From: Clostridiales bacterium
GTDB lineage: Bacteria; Bacillota; Clostridia; Lachnospirales; Anaerotignaceae
DNA: 14,762 nt
Assembly: GCA_018364635.1 (NCBI GenBank)
Contig: JAGZLR010000051.1
Location: 1-14,762 of the forward strand
Direction of reading: 5' to 3'
The notes under the pieces are model-generated. The model was not told where the DNA came from. It saw only the letters and a list, made by a program, of their open reading frames with translations, and did no database searches. Every line of letters begins with the position of its first letter. Within the stretch, counting starts at the first letter, position 1. The translations under genes were made by a program, and so were the position numbers. Shown here one piece after another: positions 1 through 7,831 of the stretch.

Positions 1-569
1 AAAAATGTGATCAAGGCACCATTGAGATTAATGGAAGATACTTATGCAAGTTTGAAGCAAATACAATGCAACGAGCTACAAAAAAAGAACTGTATGAAAT
101 TAGAAAAGACTTAGGTATGGTGTTTCAAAACTACCATCTTTTTCCGCATAAAACAGTTGTTCAAAATGTAATGCTTGCACTGACAGAAGTTTATCACTTG
201 CCGAAAGAAGAGGCGTTTGAAAAGGCAAAAAGCATGCTGACACTTTTAGATTTGGGTGATAAGCTCAATAACATGCCTTTTGAGTTATCAGGCGGGCAAA
301 AACAGCGAGTGGCTATTGCTAGAAGCTGTGTGACAAATCCAAAACTTCTTTGTTTTGATGAACCCACAGCAGCACTAGACTCTTCTTTGGTTATGGAAAT
401 TGTTAAAATTATTCGCTCATTTGCTGAAAAGGATCAAATGGGTGTTTTAATTATCAGTCATGATGAAAAATTTGTACGAGATGTTTCAGATCGAATTCTT
501 TTTATGGAGAGAGGAAAAATCAAGCAGGAAATGTCAGCAGAGGAATACAAAGAAACTATGAGACAGTGA
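1..569 (+). CDS. Amino-acid ABC transporter ATP-binding protein, 5'-truncated by window edge
   Basis: This is the ATPase subunit of a polar-amino-acid-type ABC importer (GlnQ/HisP-like); it powers uptake from the cytoplasmic face of the membrane. The reading frame is open from base 3, before the first in-window ATG at 66, and reads CDQGTIEING, which fits the segment just after the Walker A region of this family. The gene therefore starts outside the window and the Walker A motif is not visible. Visible landmarks are the Q-loop (GMVFQNYHLFPH, near base 115), the ABC signature LSGGQKQRVAIAR (near 285), Walker B plus D-loop (LLCFDEPTAALD, near 345) and the H-loop (IISHD, near 455). It ends normally at 569. 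Its binding-protein and permease genes would lie upstream. The family is certain; the substrate (glutamine, cystine, arginine or other) cannot be told from this fragment. No clear terminator hairpin follows. Confidence 0.93.
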   Translation, partial: KCDQGTIEINGRYLCKFEANTMQRATKKELYEIRKDLGMVFQNYHLFPHKTVVQNVMLALTEVYHLPKEEAFEKAKSMLTLLDLGDKLNNMPFELSGGQKQRVAIARSCVTNPKLLCFDEPTAALDSSLVMEIVKIIRSFAEKDQMGVLIISHDEKFVRDVSDRILFMERGKIKQEMSAEEYKETMRQ

Positions 570-694
570 TTTTTCCTCATTCTTATTTTTGGGTCTTGAT
601 TTTCTGATATACTAATTTTTTAATTGATCGTCCATATTCATTTTTTAGCCCTGTAGCTATAGGAAAGGTCTATTTATTGGTTCGAGAAAGGATA

Positions 695-723
695 TTGACA
701 AATACTAACTGGCATGCTAAAAT
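695..723 (+). promoter_or_regulatory. Sigma-A promoter for the leu T-box leader
   Basis: TTGACA at 695-700 and TAAAAT at 718-723 are separated by exactly 17 bases. The first box matches the -35 consensus fully and the second matches the -10 consensus at five of six positions. Transcription should start near 730, about 100 bases before the specifier codon of the T-box. The preceding 125 bases after the ABC ATPase gene show no gene. Confidence 0.82.
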
Positions 724-749
724 GAAGCCAATTTATATATCTAAACACT

Positions 750-1029
750 GAGAGAGGGAATAGTAAATTTTTTGATGATTTCAGAGAACTGCCGTCTGGT
801 GCAAGGCAGCAATCAGAGATAAATTGAACTCGCCCAGGAGTGGCCCGCTGAAATGTAATTAAATGAAATAGGTGGGGACGGCAGTCTACCGTTATAAAGG
901 ACAGAATATTCTAATTAGAGAGTGTTTTAAAAGAGTGTATTCTCCACTAGGAGAATGAATGAGAGTGGTACCGCGGAAGAATTTTAACCTTCCGTCTCTT
1001 GCAAATTTGCAGGAGGCGGGAGGTTTTTT
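750..1029 (+). promoter_or_regulatory. T-box leader (tRNA-Leu sensing), transcription attenuator of leuACDB
   Basis: This leader reads uncharged tRNA-Leu and controls read-through into the leu genes. The diagnostic T-box sequence GAGTGGTACCGCGG lies near 963-976; its TGG bulge pairs with the tRNA acceptor end. Upstream are AGAGA (783-787), the GGTGCAA motif of stem I (798-804) and GAA followed by CTC at 829-831, which I take as the leucine specifier. A hairpin at 871-890 followed by GTTAT fits stem III. In the antiterminator, GAGA near 961 can pair with TCTC at 995-998, and CGCGGAA with TTCCG, using the left arm of the terminator. The T-box identity is clear from sequence. The specifier position follows the family pattern and agrees with the downstream genes. 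The 5' boundary is approximate. Confidence 0.93.
987..1029 (+). terminator. Intrinsic terminator of the leu T-box
   Basis: Bases 987-1005 pair with 1006-1024 along 19 positions (some G-T) around an AAATTT centre, followed by a run of six T. The left arm shares bases with the antiterminator, so the two structures exclude each other. This is the off state when tRNA-Leu is charged. Confidence 0.92.
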
Positions 1030-1069
1030 GTTATGTATATAAAATGATTTGCTGAGAGGGGATAGTGAT

Positions 1070-2725
1070 ATGATGAATTTTAAAAAGTACAGACCATATC
1101 CAACAATGGATATGCCAAACCGCAGATGGCCAAGTCAAGTAATTACGAAAGCTCCTACTTGGTGCAGTGTCGATTTAAGAGATGGTAATCAATCGTTAGA
1201 AATACCTATGAGTCTGGAACAAAAACTGAAGTTTTTTGACTTTCTTGTAAATATGGGATTTAAACAAATAGAAATCGGATTTCCAGCAGCTTCGGACACA
1301 GAATTTGAGTTTACGAGATACTTGATTGAACACCATTTGATTCCTGATGATGTAGTGATTCAAGTCTTAACGCAGTCTAGAGAGCATATTATCAAAAAAA
1401 CTTTTGCGGCGTTAAAGGGAATTAAAAAAGCAATTGTACATTTATATAATTCTACATCTACGCTGCAAAGGGATGTTGTGTTTCATCATTCTATGGAAGA
1501 AACAATAGATCTCGCTGTTTTTGGCGCAAAATTGATGAATGAAGAAAAGGCGAAGATGCCAGAAACGGAGTTCATATTTGAGTATTCTCCAGAAAGTTTT
1601 ACAGGGACAGAAATGGACTATGCCGCAGAAATTTGTAACGCAGTTATTGAAGTTTGGAAGCCGACGCCGGATCATAAAGTTATTATTAATTTACCTAGTA
1701 CCGTAGAAATGTCTACGCCGAATATTTATGCAGATCAGATTGAATATATGTGCGATCACTTGATTTGTAGGGATTCTGTTGTAGTAAGTCTTCATGCTCA
1801 TAATGATAGAGGTGAGGCGGTAGCAGCGACAGAGCTAGCTTTGATGGCAGGGGCCGATAGAGTAGAAGGAACGCTGTTTGGGAATGGAGAGAGAACAGGG
1901 AATGCGGATATATTGACAATTGCCATGAACTTATTTAGTCAGGGTATTGATCCTACATTGGATTTTAGCCATATGAATGACATTATGGAGATATACGAAA
2001 AGTCCACAGGTTTGGAAGTGCATCCACGTCATCCATATGCAGGTAATTTAGTTTATACTGCATTTTCAGGCTCTCACCAGGATGCCATTAGAAAAGGTAT
2101 GGAGAGGATGAAAGAGCATCCAGACCGTTGGGAAGTTCCATATCTGCCAATTGATCCGATGGATGTAGGAAGAAATTATGATCCGATTATTCGAATTAAT
2201 AGCCAATCAGGCAAAGGTGGCGTTGCCTTTGTTCTAGAACAGAATTATGGATTACATTTGCCAAAAGCGTTCCAGCAGGACTTGAGTATTATTGTTACGA
2301 AAGTGTCTGACCGCAAACATTCAGATTTAACAGTACCACAAATATATGATCTTTTTATAGAAAATTATGTGGATGTAAAAACGCCAATACAGTTAATTAG
2401 CTATGCAGAAACAGTTGTCAGTGATGGAGATGTATTTGTCAGTGCACAGATTTTGTATTATGACGAGAAAAAGGAGATTTCAGGTCATGGGAATGGTGTA
2501 GTAGCAGCCTTTTGTCATGCATTGGAGTCTATGTTTAACGTCTCCATTAATATTGAAGATTATAGGGAACATTCGCTTTCTATTGGTACAAAAGCTAGAG
2601 CGATTTCTTATGTGCAGGTAATTAGCCCTGATGGCAAGAGTTTCTTTGGTGCTGGTACCAGCAGCAATATTACAAAGTCTTCATTAAGAGCAGTAGTTAG
2701 CACAGTCAATAGGATGATTCAATAA
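1070..2725 (+). CDS. leuA: 2-isopropylmalate synthase (LeuA, long type)
   Basis: Catalyses the first committed step of leucine synthesis: acetyl-CoA plus 2-ketoisovalerate give 2-isopropylmalate, in the cytoplasm. The protein (551 aa) opens with the RPYPTMDMPNRRWPS-type segment of the long, yeast/actinobacterial-like IPMS family. The HMGL-like TIM barrel carries the DLRDGNQS motif (from D35) and the metal-binding HAHND motif (H242, H244), followed by GNGERTGN. The C-terminal part from about residue 420 fits the leucine-binding regulatory domain (LeuA_dimer), so feedback inhibition is expected. I start at ATG 1070 because GAGAGGGG at 1054-1061 is well spaced for it; ATG 1073 is nearly as good, and the in-frame TTG at 1049 would lie before the ribosome binding site. 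First gene after the T-box leader; leuC follows after 14 bases. Confidence 0.96.
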   Translation: MMNFKKYRPYPTMDMPNRRWPSQVITKAPTWCSVDLRDGNQSLEIPMSLEQKLKFFDFLVNMGFKQIEIGFPAASDTEFEFTRYLIEHHLIPDDVVIQVLTQSREHIIKKTFAALKGIKKAIVHLYNSTSTLQRDVVFHHSMEETIDLAVFGAKLMNEEKAKMPETEFIFEYSPESFTGTEMDYAAEICNAVIEVWKPTPDHKVIINLPSTVEMSTPNIYADQIEYMCDHLICRDSVVVSLHAHNDRGEAVAATELALMAGADRVEGTLFGNGERTGNADILTIAMNLFSQGIDPTLDFSHMNDIMEIYEKSTGLEVHPRHPYAGNLVYTAFSGSHQDAIRKGMERMKEHPDRWEVPYLPIDPMDVGRNYDPIIRINSQSGKGGVAFVLEQNYGLHLPKAFQQDLSIIVTKVSDRKHSDLTVPQIYDLFIENYVDVKTPIQLISYAETVVSDGDVFVSAQILYYDEKKEISGHGNGVVAAFCHALESMFNVSINIEDYREHSLSIGTKARAISYVQVISPDGKSFFGAGTSSNITKSSLRAVVSTVNRMIQ

Positions 2726-2739
2726 GGGGGGAGAGCATT

Positions 2740-3999
2740 ATGGGGATGACAATGACGCAAAAAATTCTTGCCGCAGCTAGCGGAAAGAATTCTGTGAAAG
2801 CAGGAGAACTGATTATGGCAAAACTGGATATTGTTTTGGGTAACGATATTACTTCAGCAGTGGCAATACCAGAATTCAAAAAAACAGGAGCTAAGGAAGT
2901 ATTTGATAAGGACAAAGTTGTGATTGTACTGGATCATTTTACACCTAATAAGGACATTAAAGCTGCTGAGCAGTGTAAATGTTCGAGAGAATTCGCTTAT
3001 GAAAAAAATATTACGAATTTCTTTGACGTAGGTGAAATGGGAATTGAGCATGCACTGCTTCCTGAGAAAGGACTCACAGTGCCTGGAGACTGTATTATTG
3101 GCGCTGATAGTCATACATGTACATATGGAGCAGTGGGAGCGTTTTCCACAGGGGTTGGAAGTACCGATATGGCAATAGGAATGGCCACAGGAGAAGCATG
3201 GTTTAAGGTGCCTAGCGCCATTAAGGTAGTAATAACAGGAAAACCACAGGGATATGTTTGTGGCAAAGATGTCATTCTCCATCTGATTGGTGAAATAGGT
3301 GTAGATGGTGCTCTTTATAAGTCTCTGGAATTTACAGGTGACGGAATCAGGTATCTTTCTATGGATGACAGGTTTGCGATCGCTAATATGGCTATTGAAG
3401 CTGGTGCGAAAAATGGTATTTTTCCAGTAGATGAGAAAACCATTGCCTATGTGAAGGAACACTCATCGAAACCGTATAAAATTTTTGAGGCAGATGAAGA
3501 TGCTGTGTATGATTGTGTTGTTACTATCGATCTGACAACGCTGCGTCCAACAGTGGCATTTCCGCATTTACCGGAAAATACAAAGACCATCGATGAAGTG
3601 GGCGATATTAAAATCGATCAGGTAGTTATTGGATCATGTACAAATGGAAGGATTTCTGATATCCAGATTGCTGCTGATATTTTGCGGGGACGTAAAGTTC
3701 ATAAGGGAGTAAGAACAATTGTTATTCCAGCAACACAGGAGATCTATCTTGAGAGTATTGAAAAGGGATATGCATCTGATATTATCAGAGCAGGTGCAGT
3801 ATTTTCCACGCCGACTTGCGGCCCGTGTCTAGGCGGACATATGGGAATTTTAGCAGCTGGAGAACGAGCAGTGTCTACGACCAATAGAAACTTTGTAGGC
3901 AGAATGGGTCATGTAGAATCCGAAGTGTATTTGGCAAGTCCAGCGGTTGCGGCAGCTTCTGCGATTTTAGGGAAAATAGCTGATCCAGAAAAAATTTGA
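2740..3999 (+). CDS. leuC: 3-isopropylmalate dehydratase, large subunit (LeuC)
   Basis: With LeuD it isomerises 2-isopropylmalate to 3-isopropylmalate through a [4Fe-4S] cluster. The 419-aa protein is an aconitase-family large subunit of the shorter bacterial/archaeal type. It opens with MGMTMTQKILA. It has the GADSHTCTYGAVG segment and three cluster cysteines: C300 in GSCTNG, and C360 and C363 in CGPCLGG. The ribosome binding site GGGGGGAG at 2726-2733 places the start at 2740, although ATGs two and four codons later are possible. It lies 14 bases after leuA, and its stop is 14 bases before the leuD start. Homologous dehydratases (homoaconitase, dimethylmaleate or citraconate enzymes) look alike, but the gene order fixes the assignment. 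Confidence 0.96.
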   Translation: MGMTMTQKILAAASGKNSVKAGELIMAKLDIVLGNDITSAVAIPEFKKTGAKEVFDKDKVVIVLDHFTPNKDIKAAEQCKCSREFAYEKNITNFFDVGEMGIEHALLPEKGLTVPGDCIIGADSHTCTYGAVGAFSTGVGSTDMAIGMATGEAWFKVPSAIKVVITGKPQGYVCGKDVILHLIGEIGVDGALYKSLEFTGDGIRYLSMDDRFAIANMAIEAGAKNGIFPVDEKTIAYVKEHSSKPYKIFEADEDAVYDCVVTIDLTTLRPTVAFPHLPENTKTIDEVGDIKIDQVVIGSCTNGRISDIQIAADILRGRKVHKGVRTIVIPATQEIYLESIEKGYASDIIRAGAVFSTPTCGPCLGGHMGILAAGERAVSTTNRNFVGRMGHVESEVYLASPAVAAASAILGKIADPEKI

Positions 4000-4013
4000 G
4001 AGGAGTGAATAAA

Positions 4014-4508
4014 ATGAAAGCACAGGGAAGAGTGTTTAAATATGGGGATAATGTGGATACAGATGTTATTATTCCTGCAAGATATCTAAATGTATCCACA
4101 GGTCAGGAGCTGGCTGAGCATTGTATGGAAGATATTGACAAGGAGTTTATTCATAAAGTTCAAAAGGGCGATATTATTGTAGCTAGAAAAAATTTTGGCT
4201 GTGGTTCTTCAAGGGAACATGCGCCTTTGGCGATTAAATATGCTGGTGTATCTTGTGTTATTGCCTCCACATTTGCAAGAATTTTTTACCGCAACTCTAT
4301 CAATATTGGAATGCCAATTCTTGAGTGTGAGGATGCCAGTGAAGATATCGATGATGGAGATGAGGTTTCTATTGATTTCAGTACAGGTATCATCACAAAC
4401 TTGACAAAAAATCATATCTATCAAGCCCAGCCGTTTCCGGAATTTATCCAGAAAATTATGGAGAAGGATGGATTGGTCAGTTATACCAAATCCAGATTGG
4501 AGAAATAA
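4014..4508 (+). CDS. leuD: 3-isopropylmalate dehydratase, small subunit (LeuD)
   Basis: Small (swivel-domain) subunit of isopropylmalate isomerase, partner of LeuC. The 164-aa length is typical for the short bacterial/archaeal LeuD type. Landmarks are the N-terminal YGDNVDTDVIIPARYL segment and the GCGSSREHAPLAIKYAG loop near residue 61, which contacts the substrate. I place the start at ATG 4014: GAGAGGAG at 3998-4005 gives proper spacing, whereas the in-frame TTG at 3996 overlaps the leuC stop and precedes that ribosome binding site. The gene lies between leuC and leuB in one operon. Confidence 0.95.
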   Translation: MKAQGRVFKYGDNVDTDVIIPARYLNVSTGQELAEHCMEDIDKEFIHKVQKGDIIVARKNFGCGSSREHAPLAIKYAGVSCVIASTFARIFYRNSINIGMPILECEDASEDIDDGDEVSIDFSTGIITNLTKNHIYQAQPFPEFIQKIMEKDGLVSYTKSRLEK

Positions 4509-4526
4509 GATCGGAGGATAAAAAAT

Positions 4527-5600
4527 ATGGGAACTTTTCGTATTGCAGTTGTGGCTGGTGATGGTATTGGCCCTGAGGTGGTGAAAGAGGGGATCAATGT
4601 ATTAAAAAAAATAGGTCAAAAATATAACCATACATTTGAATTCCAACATGTTTTAGCGGGAGGCGCCGCAATTGATGCTTGTGGCAAATGCCTTCCGGAG
4701 GAGACAGTAGAAATTTGTAAAAATTCGGACTCTGTATTATTAGGTGCAGTAGGCGGACCAAAGTGGGATGGCGTACCTAATGCAGAGCGTCCGGAAAAGG
4801 CATTACTTGGTCTTAGAAGTAGCTTAGGTTTATATTGTAATTTAAGGCCGGCCACTATACATTACGCTCTGCGAGCTGCCTGTCCGTTAAAAGATGAAAT
4901 TGTTTCGGACGGTTTTGATTTGATGATTGTCAGGGAACTGACAGGAGGAATTTATTTTGGCGACAGAGGCTACAGGGAAGGTGCATATGGTGAAGAAGCC
5001 TACGACACAGAACGCTATAGCCCTATGGAAATAAAGCGTATCGCAAAACTAGCTTTTGAAGTAGCTATGAAGCGCGGCAAAAAGATTACCAGTGTAGATA
5101 AGGCCAATGTCTTGGAGACATCCAGGCTGTGGAGAAAGATTGTGGAAGAGATGAAACAGGAGTATCCAGAAGTTACAGTGGAATATATGTATGTGGATAA
5201 CGCGGCAATGCAGTTAGTAAGAAATCCTAAACAGTTCGATGTTCTGTTGACAAATAATATGTTTGGGGATATTTTATCTGATGAAGCTAGCCAAATTACT
5301 GGTTCTATTGGCATGCTTCCTTCTGCCAGTATGGGGGAAAGTTCTAATGGAATGTATGAACCGATTCATGGTTCTGCGCCGGATATTGCAGGAAAGAATA
5401 TCGCCAATCCTATTGCAACAATACTTTCCGTTGCAATGATGTTGCGGTACTCTTTCCAACTGGAAGAGGAAGCAAAAGCAATTGAGTTAGCTGTGACAAA
5501 GGTATTAAATGCAGGCTATAGAACGGCAGATATTATGAGTGATGGCAATATTTTAGTTGGCACAGTAGAGATGGGACAAAGAATAATAGATGAGATCTAA
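4527..5600 (+). CDS. leuB: 3-isopropylmalate dehydrogenase (LeuB)
   Basis: NAD-dependent oxidative decarboxylation of 3-isopropylmalate to 2-ketoisocaproate, the last leu-specific step before transamination. The 357-aa protein has the full family pattern: MGTFRIAVVAGDGIGPEVV at the N-terminus, GAVGGPKWD, LGLYCNLRPA, the substrate loop with RELTGGIYFG, the VDKANVL lysine region, the metal-binding segment TNNMFGDILSDEASQ, and the NAD-binding GSAPDIAGKNIANP near the C-terminus. CGGAGGA at 4512-4518 supports the start. It is 18 bases behind leuD and ends the leu cluster; no ilv gene is attached and no clear hairpin terminator follows, so some read-through into the next small gene is possible. Confidence 0.97.
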   Translation: MGTFRIAVVAGDGIGPEVVKEGINVLKKIGQKYNHTFEFQHVLAGGAAIDACGKCLPEETVEICKNSDSVLLGAVGGPKWDGVPNAERPEKALLGLRSSLGLYCNLRPATIHYALRAACPLKDEIVSDGFDLMIVRELTGGIYFGDRGYREGAYGEEAYDTERYSPMEIKRIAKLAFEVAMKRGKKITSVDKANVLETSRLWRKIVEEMKQEYPEVTVEYMYVDNAAMQLVRNPKQFDVLLTNNMFGDILSDEASQITGSIGMLPSASMGESSNGMYEPIHGSAPDIAGKNIANPIATILSVAMMLRYSFQLEEEAKAIELAVTKVLNAGYRTADIMSDGNILVGTVEMGQRIIDEI

Positions 5601-5668
5601 ACGTTTTGGTTGTCTGTGGGGGGACGCTTAGCGATTAGATAAAGGGGAACGCTGCGGTAAAAAAATAC

Positions 5669-5697
5669 TTGCAGTGTTCTTTCTATAGAAATATAAT
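5669..5697 (+). promoter_or_regulatory. Candidate sigma-A promoter for the small membrane protein gene
   Basis: TATAAT at 5692-5697 is a perfect -10 box, with TTGCAG at 5669-5674 exactly 17 bases upstream as a weak -35 box. It would give an untranslated leader of about 80 bases before the gene at 5784. The 183-base gap between leuB and this gene shows no coding region or clear RNA structure. Confidence 0.5.
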
Positions 5698-5783
5698 ATT
5701 AAAAACAGTTGACTGAGAGAAAGGTTCAAGGAGTGGAATTCTTAGTTTTATAAAGTGCAGAAGAATAACAAAGGAGAAGAAAA

Positions 5784-5993
5784 ATGAATATTTTGATATC
5801 TTATCATATCTTTTTTTTGATAGTATTTTTTATGCTGATTGTCAGCGTTATAAAAACGCATAAAAGTAATTTAAGTAAAAATAAAAAAATGCTGCTTAAA
5901 ATTATGGAAATGGTTTTATTGCTAGGTTCGGTGTCAGTTATTTTATTTCTAGATGCCATTGCATTGGGGATCATTGGGCCTGTTCCTAATTAA
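5784..5993 (+). CDS. Small two-helix membrane protein of unknown function
   Basis: I do not recognise this 69-aa protein. It has two hydrophobic stretches, roughly residues 3-23 and 42-65, joined by a short lysine-rich loop (KTHKSNLSKNKK). By the positive-inside rule the loop should be cytoplasmic, with both ends outside. There are no cysteines, no signal peptidase site and no catalytic motif. Coding status is supported by AAGGAG at 5771-5776, seven bases before the ATG, by a plausible promoter upstream, and by the non-random hydrophobic pattern. It sits alone between leuB and the tRNA gene, in the same direction. It could be a small regulatory or stress membrane peptide, or the toxin of a type I pair, but nothing in the sequence decides this and no antisense RNA gene is evident. 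Confidence 0.68.
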   Translation: MNILISYHIFFLIVFFMLIVSVIKTHKSNLSKNKKMLLKIMEMVLLLGSVSVILFLDAIALGIIGPVPN

Positions 5994-6082
5994 TAGGATT
6001 TATGGGGGAAATGGACAAGGAAACAGAGAATTTGTGTTTATATTTTCAAAAAACGATTTTATGGGAAAGTATTAAAAATTAC

Positions 6083-6111
6083 TTGACAATATTTTTTTAT
6101 TTTGATAAAAT
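6083..6111 (+). promoter_or_regulatory. Sigma-A promoter of the tRNA-Phe gene
   Basis: TTGACA at 6083-6088 and TAAAAT at 6106-6111 are 17 bases apart, the same boxes and spacing as the leu leader promoter at 695-723. The -10 box lies about 32 bases before the mature tRNA 5' end, leaving a short 5' leader for RNase P to remove. Confidence 0.82.
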
Positions 6112-6143
6112 AAGCAAGTCTTTATATGAAATATTGATTATAT

Positions 6144-6216
<73 letters not shown>

Positions 6217-6221
6217 TAGGT

Positions 6222-6252
6222 AAGCCGGAAGTTTTATATTTCCGGCTTTTTT
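6222..6252 (+). terminator. Intrinsic terminator of tRNA-Phe
   Basis: AAGCCGGAA (6222-6230) pairs with TTCCGGCTT (6240-6248) around a nine-base loop, and six T run from 6247 to 6252. It starts six bases after the mature 3' end of the tRNA. Confidence 0.93.
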
Positions 6253-6256
6253 CTTT

Positions 6257-6293
6257 GGAAGAAATAGGAAGATTCTATTTCTTCCTTTTTTTT
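6257..6293 (+). terminator. Second, tandem intrinsic terminator
   Basis: GGAAGAAATAG (6257-6267) pairs perfectly with CTATTTCTTCC (6275-6285) around a seven-base loop, followed by eight T. With the preceding hairpin it forms a double terminator that insulates the germination operon from the tRNA promoter. Confidence 0.9.
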
Positions 6294-6346
6294 GTATAAA
6301 AAATCTGCAACGGTTAAACAATAAAGGAAAAAACAGGAGGGGAATT

Positions 6347-7831
6347 ATGAGCTATATTTCCTGTGACTTAAATGAAAGTAAAGAATGGATGGCCAATACA
6401 TTTCAGGACTGTGGAGATATCATTCAACGGGAGTTTTATATTGGAAAAAATCGTGATGCAGCTATCTATATGGTATACACGGATAATATAACAAACGGCG
6501 ATACCATCCAGGATATGATTATGACAAATCTGATGAATCGATGTGGCCCTAAAGACTTTCAAGGGACACAAAAGGAACGATTGCAAATTCTGTTTGAAGA
6601 AGCGATTGCCATTGGTGAGTTAAATCAAATCGATACTTATGAGGAAGGGGAAGCAGCTGTTCTGTTAGGAGATACCGTCCTATTTATGGATGGATGTGAT
6701 TATGGACTGGTAGCTTCTACAAAGGGATGGCCAACACGAGGTGTTCCTACTGCGGAAACGGAAGTTGTGGTACAAGGACCTAAAGATGCTTTTTTAGAGG
6801 CAGGCAGCCAAAATATTGTCTTAATCAGAAGGAGGATACGAGACCATGCTTTAAAAGTCAAACGAATGAAAGTAGGAACACATACTCAGACAGATATGGC
6901 GGTTTTATATATCAAAGGGTTGGTGCGAGAGGATATCTTGGCTAACACAATACAAAGATTAAAAGATATAAAAATAGAAGGTATTTTGGATAGTGGAATG
7001 GCAGAACAGCTGATGGAAAAAAGTTGGTTTTCCCCTTTTCCACAAATACAGCTGACAGAACGGCCGGATAAAGCTTCTGCTGCTTTGTTAGAAGGTAGAA
7101 TTGTTATTGTTGTGGATAATACGCCTTTTGTTTTATTGATCCCAGTAACAATGAATCAGCTATTTCAGGCGGCAGAGGATTATTATGAGCGGTGGGAGAT
7201 TGTCAGTTTAATTCGCTTATTAAGGTTTGGTGCAGCTATTTTGGCAGTAGGTTTACCTGGATTTTTTGTAGCACTCACAATTTGGCGTCCCAATATGCTG
7301 CCAGCAGCTTTGGCTATTAAGATTGCTCAGTCCAGAGCAGGCGTGCCTCTTGGCGCGGCGTTGGAGGTTCTTGTTATGGAGATTGCTTTTGAGCTTTTAA
7401 GGGAAGCGGGTATTCGTCTGCCATCTCCAGTCAGTTCGACGATTGGTATCGTTGGAGGCATTATTATTGGTCAGGCGGCGGTAGATGCAGGGATACTGAG
7501 TCCATTTGTTATTATTGTAGGTGCTCTTACAGGTATTTGTACATTTGTTATCCCCAATAATGGCCTAGTTTCAGGACTTCGTATAAGCAAATATATTGTG
7601 CTTTTATTCTCTGCACTTTTTGGCATTTTTGGATTTTGGGTAGGTATGTTTTTTATTTTACTGCATCTTAGTGGCCTAGAAAGTTTTGGTGTGCCATATT
7701 TGTATCCGTTTTGTTCTGCATCAGCCAATGGCTACAGTGACTTGAAGGATAGTATTTTTCGGCTGCCAACATTTTTTTTAAGAAAAAGACCAATATTTGC
7801 CCGCAGAGGGGTGAAAGGGGAGGAACAGTAA
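6347..7831 (+). CDS. Spore germinant receptor subunit A (GerA family)
   Basis: A-subunit of a GerA-type germinant receptor in the spore inner membrane. These receptors bind small nutrients such as amino acids and start germination. The 494-aa length is normal for the family. Residues 1 to about 280 form the large soluble N-terminal region. Hydrophobic segments follow at roughly 288-313, 337-352, 365-400 and 415-441, including the conserved PNMLPAALAIKIAQSRAGVP stretch and a GIVGGIIIGQAAVDAGI segment. The C-terminus is short and basic. AGGAGG at 6335-6340 supports the start. The next gene begins directly after the stop codon. I cannot say which germinant it responds to, so I give no GerA/GerB/GerK symbol. 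No convincing forespore promoter is visible in the 53 bases after the tandem terminator. Confidence 0.95.
   Translation: MSYISCDLNESKEWMANTFQDCGDIIQREFYIGKNRDAAIYMVYTDNITNGDTIQDMIMTNLMNRCGPKDFQGTQKERLQILFEEAIAIGELNQIDTYEEGEAAVLLGDTVLFMDGCDYGLVASTKGWPTRGVPTAETEVVVQGPKDAFLEAGSQNIVLIRRRIRDHALKVKRMKVGTHTQTDMAVLYIKGLVREDILANTIQRLKDIKIEGILDSGMAEQLMEKSWFSPFPQIQLTERPDKASAALLEGRIVIVVDNTPFVLLIPVTMNQLFQAAEDYYERWEIVSLIRLLRFGAAILAVGLPGFFVALTIWRPNMLPAALAIKIAQSRAGVPLGAALEVLVMEIAFELLREAGIRLPSPVSSTIGIVGGIIIGQAAVDAGILSPFVIIVGALTGICTFVIPNNGLVSGLRISKYIVLLFSALFGIFGFWVGMFFILLHLSGLESFGVPYLYPFCSASANGYSDLKDSIFRLPTFFLRKRPIFARRGVKGEEQ

Noticed and set aside
2854..3462. 202-codon open frame on the minus strand opposite leuC
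   Set aside because: It lies wholly inside a clear leuC gene, has no fitting ribosome binding site, and its translation is a cysteine/histidine-rich shadow with no family pattern.
5601..5668. Possible terminator after leuB around CGCTTAGCG and CGCTGCGG
   Set aside because: Only about four base pairs form and the T-run is missing (an A-run follows instead).
6294..6325. Possible sigma-F or sigma-G promoter (GTATA plus GGTTAAACAA or CAATAAA) before the receptor A gene
   Set aside because: Spacer lengths of 13 or 20 bases and poor -10 boxes make it too weak to annotate.
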